Under the pieces are notes generated by a model. The model saw nothing but the letters and a program-made list of their open reading frames with translations, ran no database searches and was not told the DNA's origin. This document shows positions 1-5,842 of a stretch of 5,842 nt of DNA, piece after piece. Position 1 is the first letter of the stretch, and the number at the start of each line of letters is the position of its first letter. This DNA is from an uncultured Eubacterium sp. (lineage in GTDB: Bacteria; Bacillota; Clostridia; Oscillospirales; Acutalibacteraceae). The translations under genes were made by a program, and so were the position numbers. The stretch spans positions 1-5,842 of the forward strand of contig CAMFPZ010000062.1 of NCBI GenBank assembly GCA_945979635.1, read 5' to 3'.

Positions 1-86
1 ATTGTAAAGATTGTAAAAATTGATACAAAATGCACAGATTTTACAGAAATTTTTGTTTTTCTTGTAACAAAATAACCAAATGGCAC
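1..86. other. AT-rich gene-free upstream region with small repeats
   Basis: No coding region is visible here. The first 18 bases hold a tandem pair of nearly identical 9-mers (ATTGTAAAG, ATTGTAAAA). TTGTA at 11-15 faces TACAA at 24-28. TTTTGTT at 51-57 is complementary to AACAAAA at 66-72, and TTGTAACAA at 62-70 is a perfect short palindrome around its central A. These could be operator half-sites or UP-element-like A/T tracts above the promoter, but all are short and AT-only in character, so chance is a serious alternative. No end of an upstream gene and no convincing terminator is seen. Confidence 0.35.
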
Positions 87-115
87 TTGAAATTTGCGAC
101 TAATGGTGCTATTAT
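87..115 (+). promoter_or_regulatory. Sigma-A-type extended -10 promoter for the glg operon
   Basis: A TTGAAA box at 87-92 (consensus TTGACA) is followed by a 17-base spacer and TATTAT at 110-115 (consensus TATAAT). TGC lies directly before the -10 box at 107-109, which is the extended -10 TGn motif. Transcription would start near 121-123, leaving a leader of about 60 bases before the glgB ATG. It is the best promoter-like match in the gene-free first 180 bases and correctly placed for the operon. Start-site position is inferred, and AT-rich DNA produces such matches by chance fairly often. Confidence 0.65.
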
Positions 116-168
116 TAATTTGTAATAGTATTATATTGGTGTTTTTATGCCGTATTTTAATTCGTTTT

Positions 169-176
169 AGGAGAAG
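169..176 (+). promoter_or_regulatory. Ribosome binding site that fixes the glgB start
   Basis: AGGAGAAG lies with AGGAG at 169-173, seven bases before the ATG at 181. This supports 181 as the start rather than the in-frame TTG at 94 or ATG at 103. Those earlier starts would add a leucine- and isoleucine-rich stretch encoded by the promoter and leader, lie upstream of or within the predicted -10 region, and lack a purine-rich site at the right distance. Confidence 0.85.
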
Positions 177-180
177 AACA

Positions 181-2157
181 ATGTCAAAATTAAAAGAAAC
201 CTACCAGCTTCCGGTGTATTTATTTCATAACGGAACAAATTATAAAGCATATGAGTTCTTTGGCAATCATAAGATAGAAGAGGACAAGTATGCTTTCAGA
301 GTTTGGGCACCCCACGCAAGAAGCGTTAGTGTAGTCGGCGACTTCAATGATTGGGATGACTCGAAGCATAAGTGCTTTCCTGTTTCCGACGGAATTTGGG
401 AGGCTATCATCGAGGGTGTAAATGTTTTCGATTGCTACAAATATGCTATCCGGACACCTGACGGAAGAAAAATCCTAAAGGCAGACCCTTATGCAGTTCA
501 TCAGGAAACCAGACCGGGCACAGGCTCAAAGGTTTATGAGCTTTCAAAATACGACTGGGGCGATAAGGCTTGGCAGGAACAAAAATCCAAGCAGGATATT
601 TTGAAAAAGCCTGTTAATATTTACGAGGTGCATTTCGGCTCGTGGAAGCAGCACGAGGATGGTAATTTCCTTACATATCGCGAAATGGCGGATGAGCTTG
701 TGGATTATGTAAAGGATATGGGCTATACCCATATCGAAATGCTACCCATTATGGAATATCCATACGACGGCTCATGGGGCTATCAGGTAACGGGCTATTT
801 TGCTCCAACCTCAAGATATGGCGTGCCGGAGGATTTGATGTATTTTATTGATACTTGCCATAAAGCCGGAATAGGCGTAATCCTCGACTGGGTGCCCGCC
901 CATTTTCCTAAGGATGGATTTGGACTGTATGAATTCGATGGAACCTGTTGCTACGAATACAGTGATATGAAAAAAGGTGAGCACAAGGAATGGGGTACTC
1001 GAGTATTTGACTACGAAAAAACCGAGGTTCGTTCCTTCCTGATTTCATCCGCAAATTATTGGATAGAGAATTTTCATTTCGATGGAATAAGAGTTGATGC
1101 AGTTGCTTCGATGCTTTATCTCGACTATGACCGCAAGGATGGCGAGTGGACTCCGAACAAGAACGGAGGCCGAGAAAACCTTGAGGCAGTTGAATTCTTT
1201 AGACAGCTGAACTCGACTATTTTGACTAATCATCCGGGTACGATGATGATTGCCGAGGAAAGTACAGCCTGGCCGATGATAACAATGCCTCCTTCAGAGG
1301 GCGGACTTGGATTTAATTTCAAGTGGAATATGGGCTGGATGAATGATATGCTTCGCTATTCCTCTATGGACCCGTTGTTTAGAAAGGGTAACCATAATTG
1401 CATTACATTTAGCTTCTTCTATGCATTCTCCGAGAATTTTGTGCTTCCCATTTCACACGATGAAGTAGTCCACGGTAAGGCAAGTCTTTTGAATAAGATG
1501 CCCGGCGACTACGATATGAAATTCAACGGAATGAGACTCTTCCTTGCATATATGATGGCTCATCCGGGCAAGAAGCTTCTGTTTATGGGCAGCGAGTTCG
1601 GTCAGTTTATCGAGTGGAATTACGAGCAGGGACTTGATTGGGTTCTCCTGGATTACGATAAGCATAGAGAACTTCAGGGATATGTTAAGGAACTTAATGG
1701 ATTTTACAAGGAACATAGCGAGCTTTGGGAAATTGATTATAGCTGGGACGGCTTCCAATGGATTTCGTCCGAGGATAATTGCAATAGCGTAATCGCCTTT
1801 AGACGAATTAATTCAAGGGGCGAAGAAATTATTGCTGTGTTTAATTGGACTCCAAATAGCTTTGATTCATATAGAATCGGCGTACCCGAAAAGGGAAGCT
1901 ATAAGGTTGTCTTTGATACCTCGCTTCAAAAATTCGGAGGTGATAAGGAAAAGCCAGACCGCAGCTATCGCACAAAGGCTACTCCGACTCATGGCTATGA
2001 GCAATATATTGATTTGAAGCTTCACGGACTTTCTGCTGTATTCCTGAAGAAAAATCCCGCCAAGCCGAAAATCGAGCCTACAAAAAAGTCCGAGAAAAAA
2101 GCAGAACCTAAAAAGCCTGCTTCAAATATAAAAAAATCAACAAAGAAATCAAAATAA
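181..2157 (+). CDS. glgB: 1,4-alpha-glucan (glycogen) branching enzyme, GH13 family
   Basis: Cytoplasmic enzyme that cuts an alpha-1,4-glucan chain and rejoins the piece through an alpha-1,6 bond, making glycogen branches (EC 2.4.1.18). The protein is 658 residues, a normal size for Firmicutes GlgB without the extra N-terminal domain of the E. coli enzyme. A CBM48-type domain is at about 20-115 ([18 protein letters not shown] from residue 41). The GH13 barrel follows at about 140-530 with all four family regions: D236-H241 (DWVPAH), nucleophile D306 in [10 protein letters not shown], acid/base E359 in IAEEST, and H426-D427 in [11 protein letters not shown]. An all-beta C-terminal domain runs to about 622. 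Residues 623-658 are an unusual tail with 15 lysines in 36 residues plus prolines and alanines. The start at 181 is chosen from the AGGAG site; a TTG at 94 would extend the frame by 29 residues but overlaps the promoter. First gene of the operon, 15 bases before glgC. Confidence 0.96.
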   Translation: MSKLKETYQLPVYLFHNGTNYKAYEFFGNHKIEEDKYAFRVWAPHARSVSVVGDFNDWDDSKHKCFPVSDGIWEAIIEGVNVFDCYKYAIRTPDGRKILKADPYAVHQETRPGTGSKVYELSKYDWGDKAWQEQKSKQDILKKPVNIYEVHFGSWKQHEDGNFLTYREMADELVDYVKDMGYTHIEMLPIMEYPYDGSWGYQVTGYFAPTSRYGVPEDLMYFIDTCHKAGIGVILDWVPAHFPKDGFGLYEFDGTCCYEYSDMKKGEHKEWGTRVFDYEKTEVRSFLISSANYWIENFHFDGIRVDAVASMLYLDYDRKDGEWTPNKNGGRENLEAVEFFRQLNSTILTNHPGTMMIAEESTAWPMITMPPSEGGLGFNFKWNMGWMNDMLRYSSMDPLFRKGNHNCITFSFFYAFSENFVLPISHDEVVHGKASLLNKMPGDYDMKFNGMRLFLAYMMAHPGKKLLFMGSEFGQFIEWNYEQGLDWVLLDYDKHRELQGYVKELNGFYKEHSELWEIDYSWDGFQWISSEDNCNSVIAFRRINSRGEEIIAVFNWTPNSFDSYRIGVPEKGSYKVVFDTSLQKFGGDKEKPDRSYRTKATPTHGYEQYIDLKLHGLSAVFLKKNPAKPKIEPTKKSEKKAEPKKPASNIKKSTKKSK

Positions 2158-2159
2158 TT

Positions 2160-2166
2160 AGGAGGA
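2160..2166 (+). promoter_or_regulatory. glgC ribosome binding site
   Basis: AGGAGGA sits in the 15-base gap between the glgB stop and glgC, six bases before the ATG at 2173. It is near-perfectly complementary to the 16S rRNA 3' end, indicating efficient initiation at this start. Confidence 0.85.
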
Positions 2167-2172
2167 AAAATT

Positions 2173-3378
2173 ATGGCAAAAACAGATGTTGTTGCTATGC
2201 TGCTTGCAGGTGGCCAGGGCAGTCGTCTTGGCGTGCTCACAAAGAACATTGCAAAACCGGCAGTTCCTTACGGCGGAAACTATCGTATTATCGACTTTCC
2301 GCTCTCAAACTGTGTAAATAGCGGTATTTATACAGTAGGCGTTCTTACTCAATATCAGCCTCTTGTACTGAATGATTATTTAGGCAACGGCCATCCTTGG
2401 GATTTAGACAGACTCAACGGCGGCGTTCATGTGCTCTCGCCATACGAGGCAATCGGCGGTGCAGAATGGTATAAAGGCACAGCGAATGCTATTTATCAGA
2501 ATCTTGCGTTTATTGAAAAGTATGATCCAAAATATGTTGTTGTTCTTTCGGGCGACCATATCTATAAGATGAATTATGCGGATATGATTGAATTCCACGA
2601 AAAGAATAATGCAGATTGTACTATCGCAGTTTTGGAGGTTCCTTGGGAAGAGGCTTCTCGCTTCGGTATTCTTGCAACTGACGAAAACGAGAAGATTTAT
2701 GAATTCGCAGAAAAGCCGGCCGAGCCGAAATCGAATAAGGCTTCTATGGGTGTATATGTATTCTCTTGGGATAAGCTTAAGAAATATCTCATAGAGGATG
2801 AGGCAGACCCGAATTCATCAAACGACTTTGGCAAGAATATTATTCCTAATATGCTCAATGACGGTCAGCGTATGTTTGCATTCCCATTTAAGGGCTATTG
2901 GAAGGATGTTGGAACAATCGACTCACTTTGGGAGGCAAATTTGGATATTATCAATCCGAATGTTGACCTTGATTTGTCGGATAAAAGCTGGAGAATTTAT
3001 AGCAGAACCCCTAACTCGCCACCTCATTACATAGGCGAAAATGCCGTAATCGAAAACTCCTCCGTATCAGAGGGATGCGATATCGACGGAACGGTTGAGT
3101 ATTCTGTTGTATCTTCTAATGTAACCATTGAAGAAGGTGCAGAGGTTAGATTCTCCGTTATTATGCCGGGAGCAACCATAAAGAAGGGTGCAAAGGTTTA
3201 TTATTCAATTATCGCAGAGGATGCTGTGATTGAAGAGGAAGCACAGATTGGCGAAATTCCTGAAAAGCTTTCCGATTCGTCCGAATGGGGCGTTGCTGTT
3301 ATCGGCTCCGGTGCAACGATAACAAAGGGCAGAAAAATTGCTCCGAAGGATATGATAGCATCAGGAGAGGAGGTATAA
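2173..3378 (+). CDS. glgC: Glucose-1-phosphate adenylyltransferase (ADP-glucose pyrophosphorylase), catalytic subunit
   Basis: Makes ADP-glucose and pyrophosphate from ATP and glucose-1-phosphate (EC 2.7.7.27), the committing step of bacterial glycogen synthesis. The 401-residue length fits Firmicutes GlgC. The nucleotidyltransferase domain (about 5-265) has the nucleotide loop AGGQGSRL at 12-19, AKPAVPYGG at 27-35, SGDHIYK with the catalytic-type D128, FAEKP with K181 matching the glucose-1-phosphate lysine (E. coli K195), SMGVYVF, and YWKDVGT with D245 matching E. coli D276. A left-handed beta-helix of hexapeptide repeats occupies about 286-395. At the position of the E. coli fructose-bisphosphate lysine K39 the protein has N25, in LTKNIAKP, a form I recall from Bacillus-type enzymes, so activation by that sugar may be weak; this is inference. 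It is followed after three bases by glgD, whose product most likely joins it in a mixed tetramer. Confidence 0.97.
   Translation: MAKTDVVAMLLAGGQGSRLGVLTKNIAKPAVPYGGNYRIIDFPLSNCVNSGIYTVGVLTQYQPLVLNDYLGNGHPWDLDRLNGGVHVLSPYEAIGGAEWYKGTANAIYQNLAFIEKYDPKYVVVLSGDHIYKMNYADMIEFHEKNNADCTIAVLEVPWEEASRFGILATDENEKIYEFAEKPAEPKSNKASMGVYVFSWDKLKKYLIEDEADPNSSNDFGKNIIPNMLNDGQRMFAFPFKGYWKDVGTIDSLWEANLDIINPNVDLDLSDKSWRIYSRTPNSPPHYIGENAVIENSSVSEGCDIDGTVEYSVVSSNVTIEEGAEVRFSVIMPGATIKKGAKVYYSIIAEDAVIEEEAQIGEIPEKLSDSSEWGVAVIGSGATITKGRKIAPKDMIASGEEV
3368..3374 (+). promoter_or_regulatory. glgD ribosome binding site inside the end of glgC
   Basis: AGGAGGT, a near-perfect Shine-Dalgarno sequence, lies within the last codons of glgC (those for Glu-Glu-Val) and ends seven bases before the glgD ATG at 3382. 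Ribosomes finishing glgC therefore pass over the initiation site of glgD, an arrangement that favours coupled translation of the two subunits. The coupling is inferred. Confidence 0.85.
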
Positions 3379-3381
3379 GAT

Positions 3382-4503
3382 ATGAACGGAAAAAAAGTAC
3401 TCGGAATGATTTTTGCAAACATTCACGAAGAGGTTTTAGGCTCACTCACCGATATGAGAACAATGGGCTCAGTGCCGTTTGGCTCAAGATACCGTCTCAT
3501 AGATTTTCCGCTTTCTAATATGGTCGGAAGCTCAATTACAAAGGTTGGCGTTGTAACAAATGCAAACTTTAATTCCCTTATGGACCATGTCGGAACAGGA
3601 AAGCCTTGGGATTTGTCACGCAAAAATGACGGACTCTATCTTCTTCCTCCGTATTCTATTAATTCTGTGACAATGTGGGGCAATCGTATTGATGCAATTT
3701 TCGGAAATATGAATTTCCTCGACCATTCTAATCAGGAGTATATTTTGCTTGCAGATTGCTTTAATGTTATGAGTATGGATTTCAACGCTCTTTTTGATGC
3801 CCATGAAGCAAGCGATGCGGATGTTACTATTGTTGGCGTAAAGGCGAAAATGCCTGAAAGCCTTAAGTCCGTATTAGTATTCGATAAGGTTGAGGCTGAT
3901 GGAAGAATTGTTGACGCTTCTATCGATCCGGATGTTGACGAGGCTTATTATTCAACTAATATCATTCTTATGAAGAAATATCTTCTCGAGCAGCTGGTTT
4001 CTGCCGCTCACTCAAAGAATGAGGTTTCGTTCCAACGTAATATCATTATGGAATGCATTAAGAACAAGAAAGTATTTGCTTATGATGCAACCGATTGCTT
4101 CGTTGGTACCATAGATAGCATCCAAAGCTATTATGACATTTCTATGAGTCTTCTTGAACGCGAAAATCGCAAAAAGCTCTTCAAGCCGGATTGTCCAATC
4201 TTCACCAAGGAGCGTGATGATATGCCAACTCTTTACGGCATGGATGCTGATGTTAAGAACTCATTTGTAGCAGACGGCTGTGAAATTAAGGGCTGTGTTG
4301 AAAATTGTATCATTTTCAAGGGTGTAAAGGTTGAAGAGGGTGCAGTAGTAAAGAATTCTATTCTTATGCAGGACACTGTTGTCGGTCAAAATGCAAGGGT
4401 AAATTACATAATTGCCGATAAGGACTGTAATATTAAATCCGGCATCGAGCTTTCAGGTGCGGCAAGCTATCCGGTTTGTCTTGCAAAGGATACCAGAATA
4501 TAA
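3382..4503 (+). CDS. glgD: Glucose-1-phosphate adenylyltransferase, GlgD (non-catalytic/regulatory) subunit
   Basis: A 373-residue paralogue of GlgC that in Firmicutes forms a hetero-oligomer with it and alters its activity. Homology is plain in RYRLIDFPLSNMVGSSI (37-53), in GKPWDLSRKNDGLYLLPPY, and in the C-terminal hexapeptide-repeat helix at about 290-365. Key GlgC features are missing. The glycine-rich AGGxGSRL loop is replaced by ANIHEEVLGSL (12-22), and KPAVPYGG by GSVPFGS. SGDHIYK becomes ADCFNVM, with F127 aligning by eye with the GlgC D128 position. YWKDVGT becomes DCFVGT, with F240 in place of D245, and no EKP motif is seen. This pattern is typical of GlgD, so it is probably inactive alone and works as a partner of GlgC. 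It begins three bases after glgC and its stop overlaps the ribosome binding site of glgA. Confidence 0.95.
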   Translation: MNGKKVLGMIFANIHEEVLGSLTDMRTMGSVPFGSRYRLIDFPLSNMVGSSITKVGVVTNANFNSLMDHVGTGKPWDLSRKNDGLYLLPPYSINSVTMWGNRIDAIFGNMNFLDHSNQEYILLADCFNVMSMDFNALFDAHEASDADVTIVGVKAKMPESLKSVLVFDKVEADGRIVDASIDPDVDEAYYSTNIILMKKYLLEQLVSAAHSKNEVSFQRNIIMECIKNKKVFAYDATDCFVGTIDSIQSYYDISMSLLERENRKKLFKPDCPIFTKERDDMPTLYGMDADVKNSFVADGCEIKGCVENCIIFKGVKVEEGAVVKNSILMQDTVVGQNARVNYIIADKDCNIKSGIELSGAASYPVCLAKDTRI

Positions 4504-4508
4504 GGAGA
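4502..4508 (+). promoter_or_regulatory. glgA ribosome binding site overlapping the glgD stop
   Basis: AAGGAGA begins inside the TAA stop of glgD (4501-4503) and ends six bases before the ATG at 4515. The overlap with the stop codon supports cotranscription and probably coupled translation, and it fixes the glgA start. Confidence 0.8.
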
Positions 4509-4514
4509 TAGTAT

Positions 4515-5797
4515 ATGAAAGTGTTGTATGTTGCATCCGAAGCACTGCCTTTTATGGCTTCGGGTGGTTTAGGTGATGTTGCAGGCTCGCTTCCGGTTGC
4601 ACTTCGTAAGCGTTTGATCGGTTGCCGTGTTGTAATGCCGCTTTATGACTCAATTAAGCAGGAATACAAGGATAAGATGAGATTTATAACATCCATCTCT
4701 GTTCCGGTTTCATGGCGTAGACAGTATTGCGGAATTTTTGAGGCAAAGCATAATGGCGTAGTATATTATTTCCTTGATAATCAGTATTATTTCAAGCGTG
4801 ATGGTATTTACGGACACTATGACGATGCAGAGAGGTTTGCGTTTTTCTCAAGAGCAGTTCTCGAGATTATTCCCCATATTGATTGGAAGCCGGATATTAT
4901 CCATTGTAACGATTGGCAGAGTGCACTTACTCCGCTGTATTATTCCTGCTATTATGCAAACCAGATGGGATATGAAAATATCAAAACTGTTTTCACTATA
5001 CATAATATCCAGTATCAGGGTAAGTATGGCACAGAGCTTCTTAACGATGTTCTCGGTATTGCACCCGAATATAACAACCTGATATTGTATGACGGACTTG
5101 TAAACTTTATGAAGTCGGGTATTGAGTGTGCCAATAAGGTAACGACAGTTTCTCCTACATATGCAAAGGAAATACTTGATCCTTGGTATTCCCACGGCCT
5201 TGACCCGATTTTGAATCAGCGTAGCTGGAAGCTTTGCGGTATTCTTAATGGTATTGATACAGAAAACTATAATCCGGAAACAGATAAGAATATTAATTTC
5301 AACTATAATGCCGATAATTTTGCAAAGAATAAGCCGAAGAATAAGAAGGCCTTGCAGGAACAAATGGGACTCGCAGTTCGCGACGATGTTCCTGTAATCG
5401 GAATTGTATCTCGACTTGTGGGCCATAAAGGCTTCGATCTTATTCGTGCCGTTATGGAAAAGAGCCTTTGGGAAAAAGATGTTCAGTATGTTGTTCTCGG
5501 CTCGGGCGAATGGCAGTATGAGAGCTTCTTTAGAGAGCTTCATAATAAATATCCGGATAAGGTTGGAGTTACTATCGGATTTGTGCCCGATTTGGCACGC
5601 AAGATTTATGCAGGCTCGGATTTGTTCCTGATGCCGAGTAAGAGCGAACCCTGTGGACTTTCACAAATGGTTGCTCTTCGCTATGGTACGCTTCCTATCG
5701 TTCGCGAAACAGGCGGTCTTAAGGATAGCATTACCGATTGCGGCGATGGTCAGGGCAATGGTTTTACCTTCAAAACCTATGATGCATACGATATGCT
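4515..5797 (+). CDS. glgA: Glycogen synthase (ADP-glucose, GT5 family), 3' end missing
   Basis: Transfers glucose from ADP-glucose to the non-reducing end of an alpha-1,4-glucan (EC 2.4.1.21) in the cytoplasm. The frame is open from ATG 4515; 427 complete genuine codons are present, whereas family members are usually about 475-485 residues, so some 50 are lost. The N-terminal GT5 domain (about 1-245) starts MKVLYVASEALPF and has SGGLGDVAGSLP at 16-27, NDWQSAL, and HNIQYQG with H163. The second Rossmann domain (about 290 onward) has SRLVGHKG with R300 and K305, matching the same-numbered E. coli residues, SEPCGL with E378, and the donor-binding PIVRETGGLKD. A15 occupies the place of the lysine in the classical KTGGL motif. 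The gene stops at base 5797 because the sequence runs into a library adapter; any reading beyond this (LCLLYTSDAADDTPC) is artificial. It lies 11 bases after glgD, at the end of the visible operon. Confidence 0.96.
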
Positions 5798-5842
5798 CTG
5801 TCTCTTATACACATCTGACGCTGCCGACGATACTCCTTGTGT
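5798..5842 (+). other. Illumina Nextera adapter read-through (not genomic)
   Basis: The window ends with adapter sequence in reverse complement. Bases 5798-5816 are the 19-bp transposase mosaic end (CTGTCTCTTATACACATCT). Bases 5817-5830 (GACGCTGCCGACGA) are the rest of the Read 1 transposon adapter. Bases 5831-5838 (TACTCCTT) are the reverse complement of i5 index AAGGAGTA, which I recall as S507/N507, and 5839-5842 (GTGT) begin the P5 primer segment. The order and spacing match the library construct exactly, so this is untrimmed sequencing adapter on a contig end, not a natural Tn5 copy. Everything from 5798 on should be masked. Confidence 0.97.

Noticed and set aside
51..72. TTTTGTT/AACAAAA inverted repeat as a terminator of an upstream gene
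   Set aside because: The stem has only seven pairs, with a single G-C pair, and no U-tract follows it.
94..180. Longer GlgB starting at TTG 94 or ATG 103, giving a hydrophobic, membrane-like N-terminus
   Set aside because: These codons lie in or next to the predicted promoter, have no ribosome binding site, and encode AT-rich Leu/Ile stretches foreign to GlgB. ATG 181 has AGGAG at a seven-base spacing and gives a normal-length protein.
1453..1758. 101-codon minus-strand frame inside glgB
   Set aside because: It is antisense to the conserved GH13 region IV coding sequence and shows no recognisable family or independent expression signals.
4774..5082. 102-codon plus-strand frame overlapping glgA
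   Set aside because: It is an out-of-frame reading of the conserved GT5 domain with no recognisable product.
4848..5543. 231-codon open frame on the minus strand
   Set aside because: It lies wholly antisense to well-conserved glgA codons, has no recognisable domain, and its translation has the Ile/Cys/Asn-rich look of a shadow frame.
5798..5816. Mosaic end interpreted as a natural Tn5/IS50 insertion
   Set aside because: The bases that follow are the synthetic Nextera adapter, an index and the start of P5 rather than IS50 sequence, and it falls exactly at the contig end.

Overview
The window is the 5' end of a bacterial glycogen biosynthesis operon read left to right: glgB (branching enzyme), glgC (ADP-glucose pyrophosphorylase, catalytic subunit), glgD (its degenerate paralogous subunit) and glgA (glycogen synthase, cut off by the end of the contig). 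A separate GlgD subunit, the glgB-C-D-A order, strong AGGAGG-type ribosome binding sites before every gene, and moderately AT-rich DNA with codons such as ATT, AAT, GAT and CTT all point to a low-GC Firmicute. A gut-type member of Clostridia (Ruminococcaceae, Lachnospiraceae or Eubacterium-like) is the best guess; the genus cannot be decided from this sequence.

Layout: bases 1-180 are AT-rich, hold no gene, and contain a good extended -10 sigma-A promoter (TTGAAA, 17 bp, TGcTATTAT), with small repeats upstream of it. glgB follows at 181-2157, glgC at 2173-3378, glgD at 3382-4503 and glgA from 4515. The gaps are 15, 3 and 11 bases with no terminator or internal promoter that I can see, so the four genes are very probably one transcript. 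GlgC with GlgD makes ADP-glucose from glucose-1-phosphate and ATP, GlgA polymerises it into alpha-1,4-glucan, and GlgB adds alpha-1,6 branches.

The most important observation is technical. The last 45 bases (5798-5842) are not genomic. They match the Illumina Nextera adapter in reverse complement: the 19-bp transposon mosaic end, the rest of the Read 1 adapter, an 8-base i5 index (reverse complement of AAGGAGTA, known as S507/N507) and the first four bases of the P5 segment. The adapter continues the glgA frame without a stop, so an automatic gene call would give GlgA a false C-terminus. Genuine glgA ends at 5797, after 427 complete codons.

I find no undescribed system here. The remaining points are details of known families: a GlgD that has lost catalytic aspartates, a lysine-rich tail on GlgB, an alanine in place of the usual KTGGL lysine in GlgA, and a glgD ribosome binding site embedded in the end of glgC.
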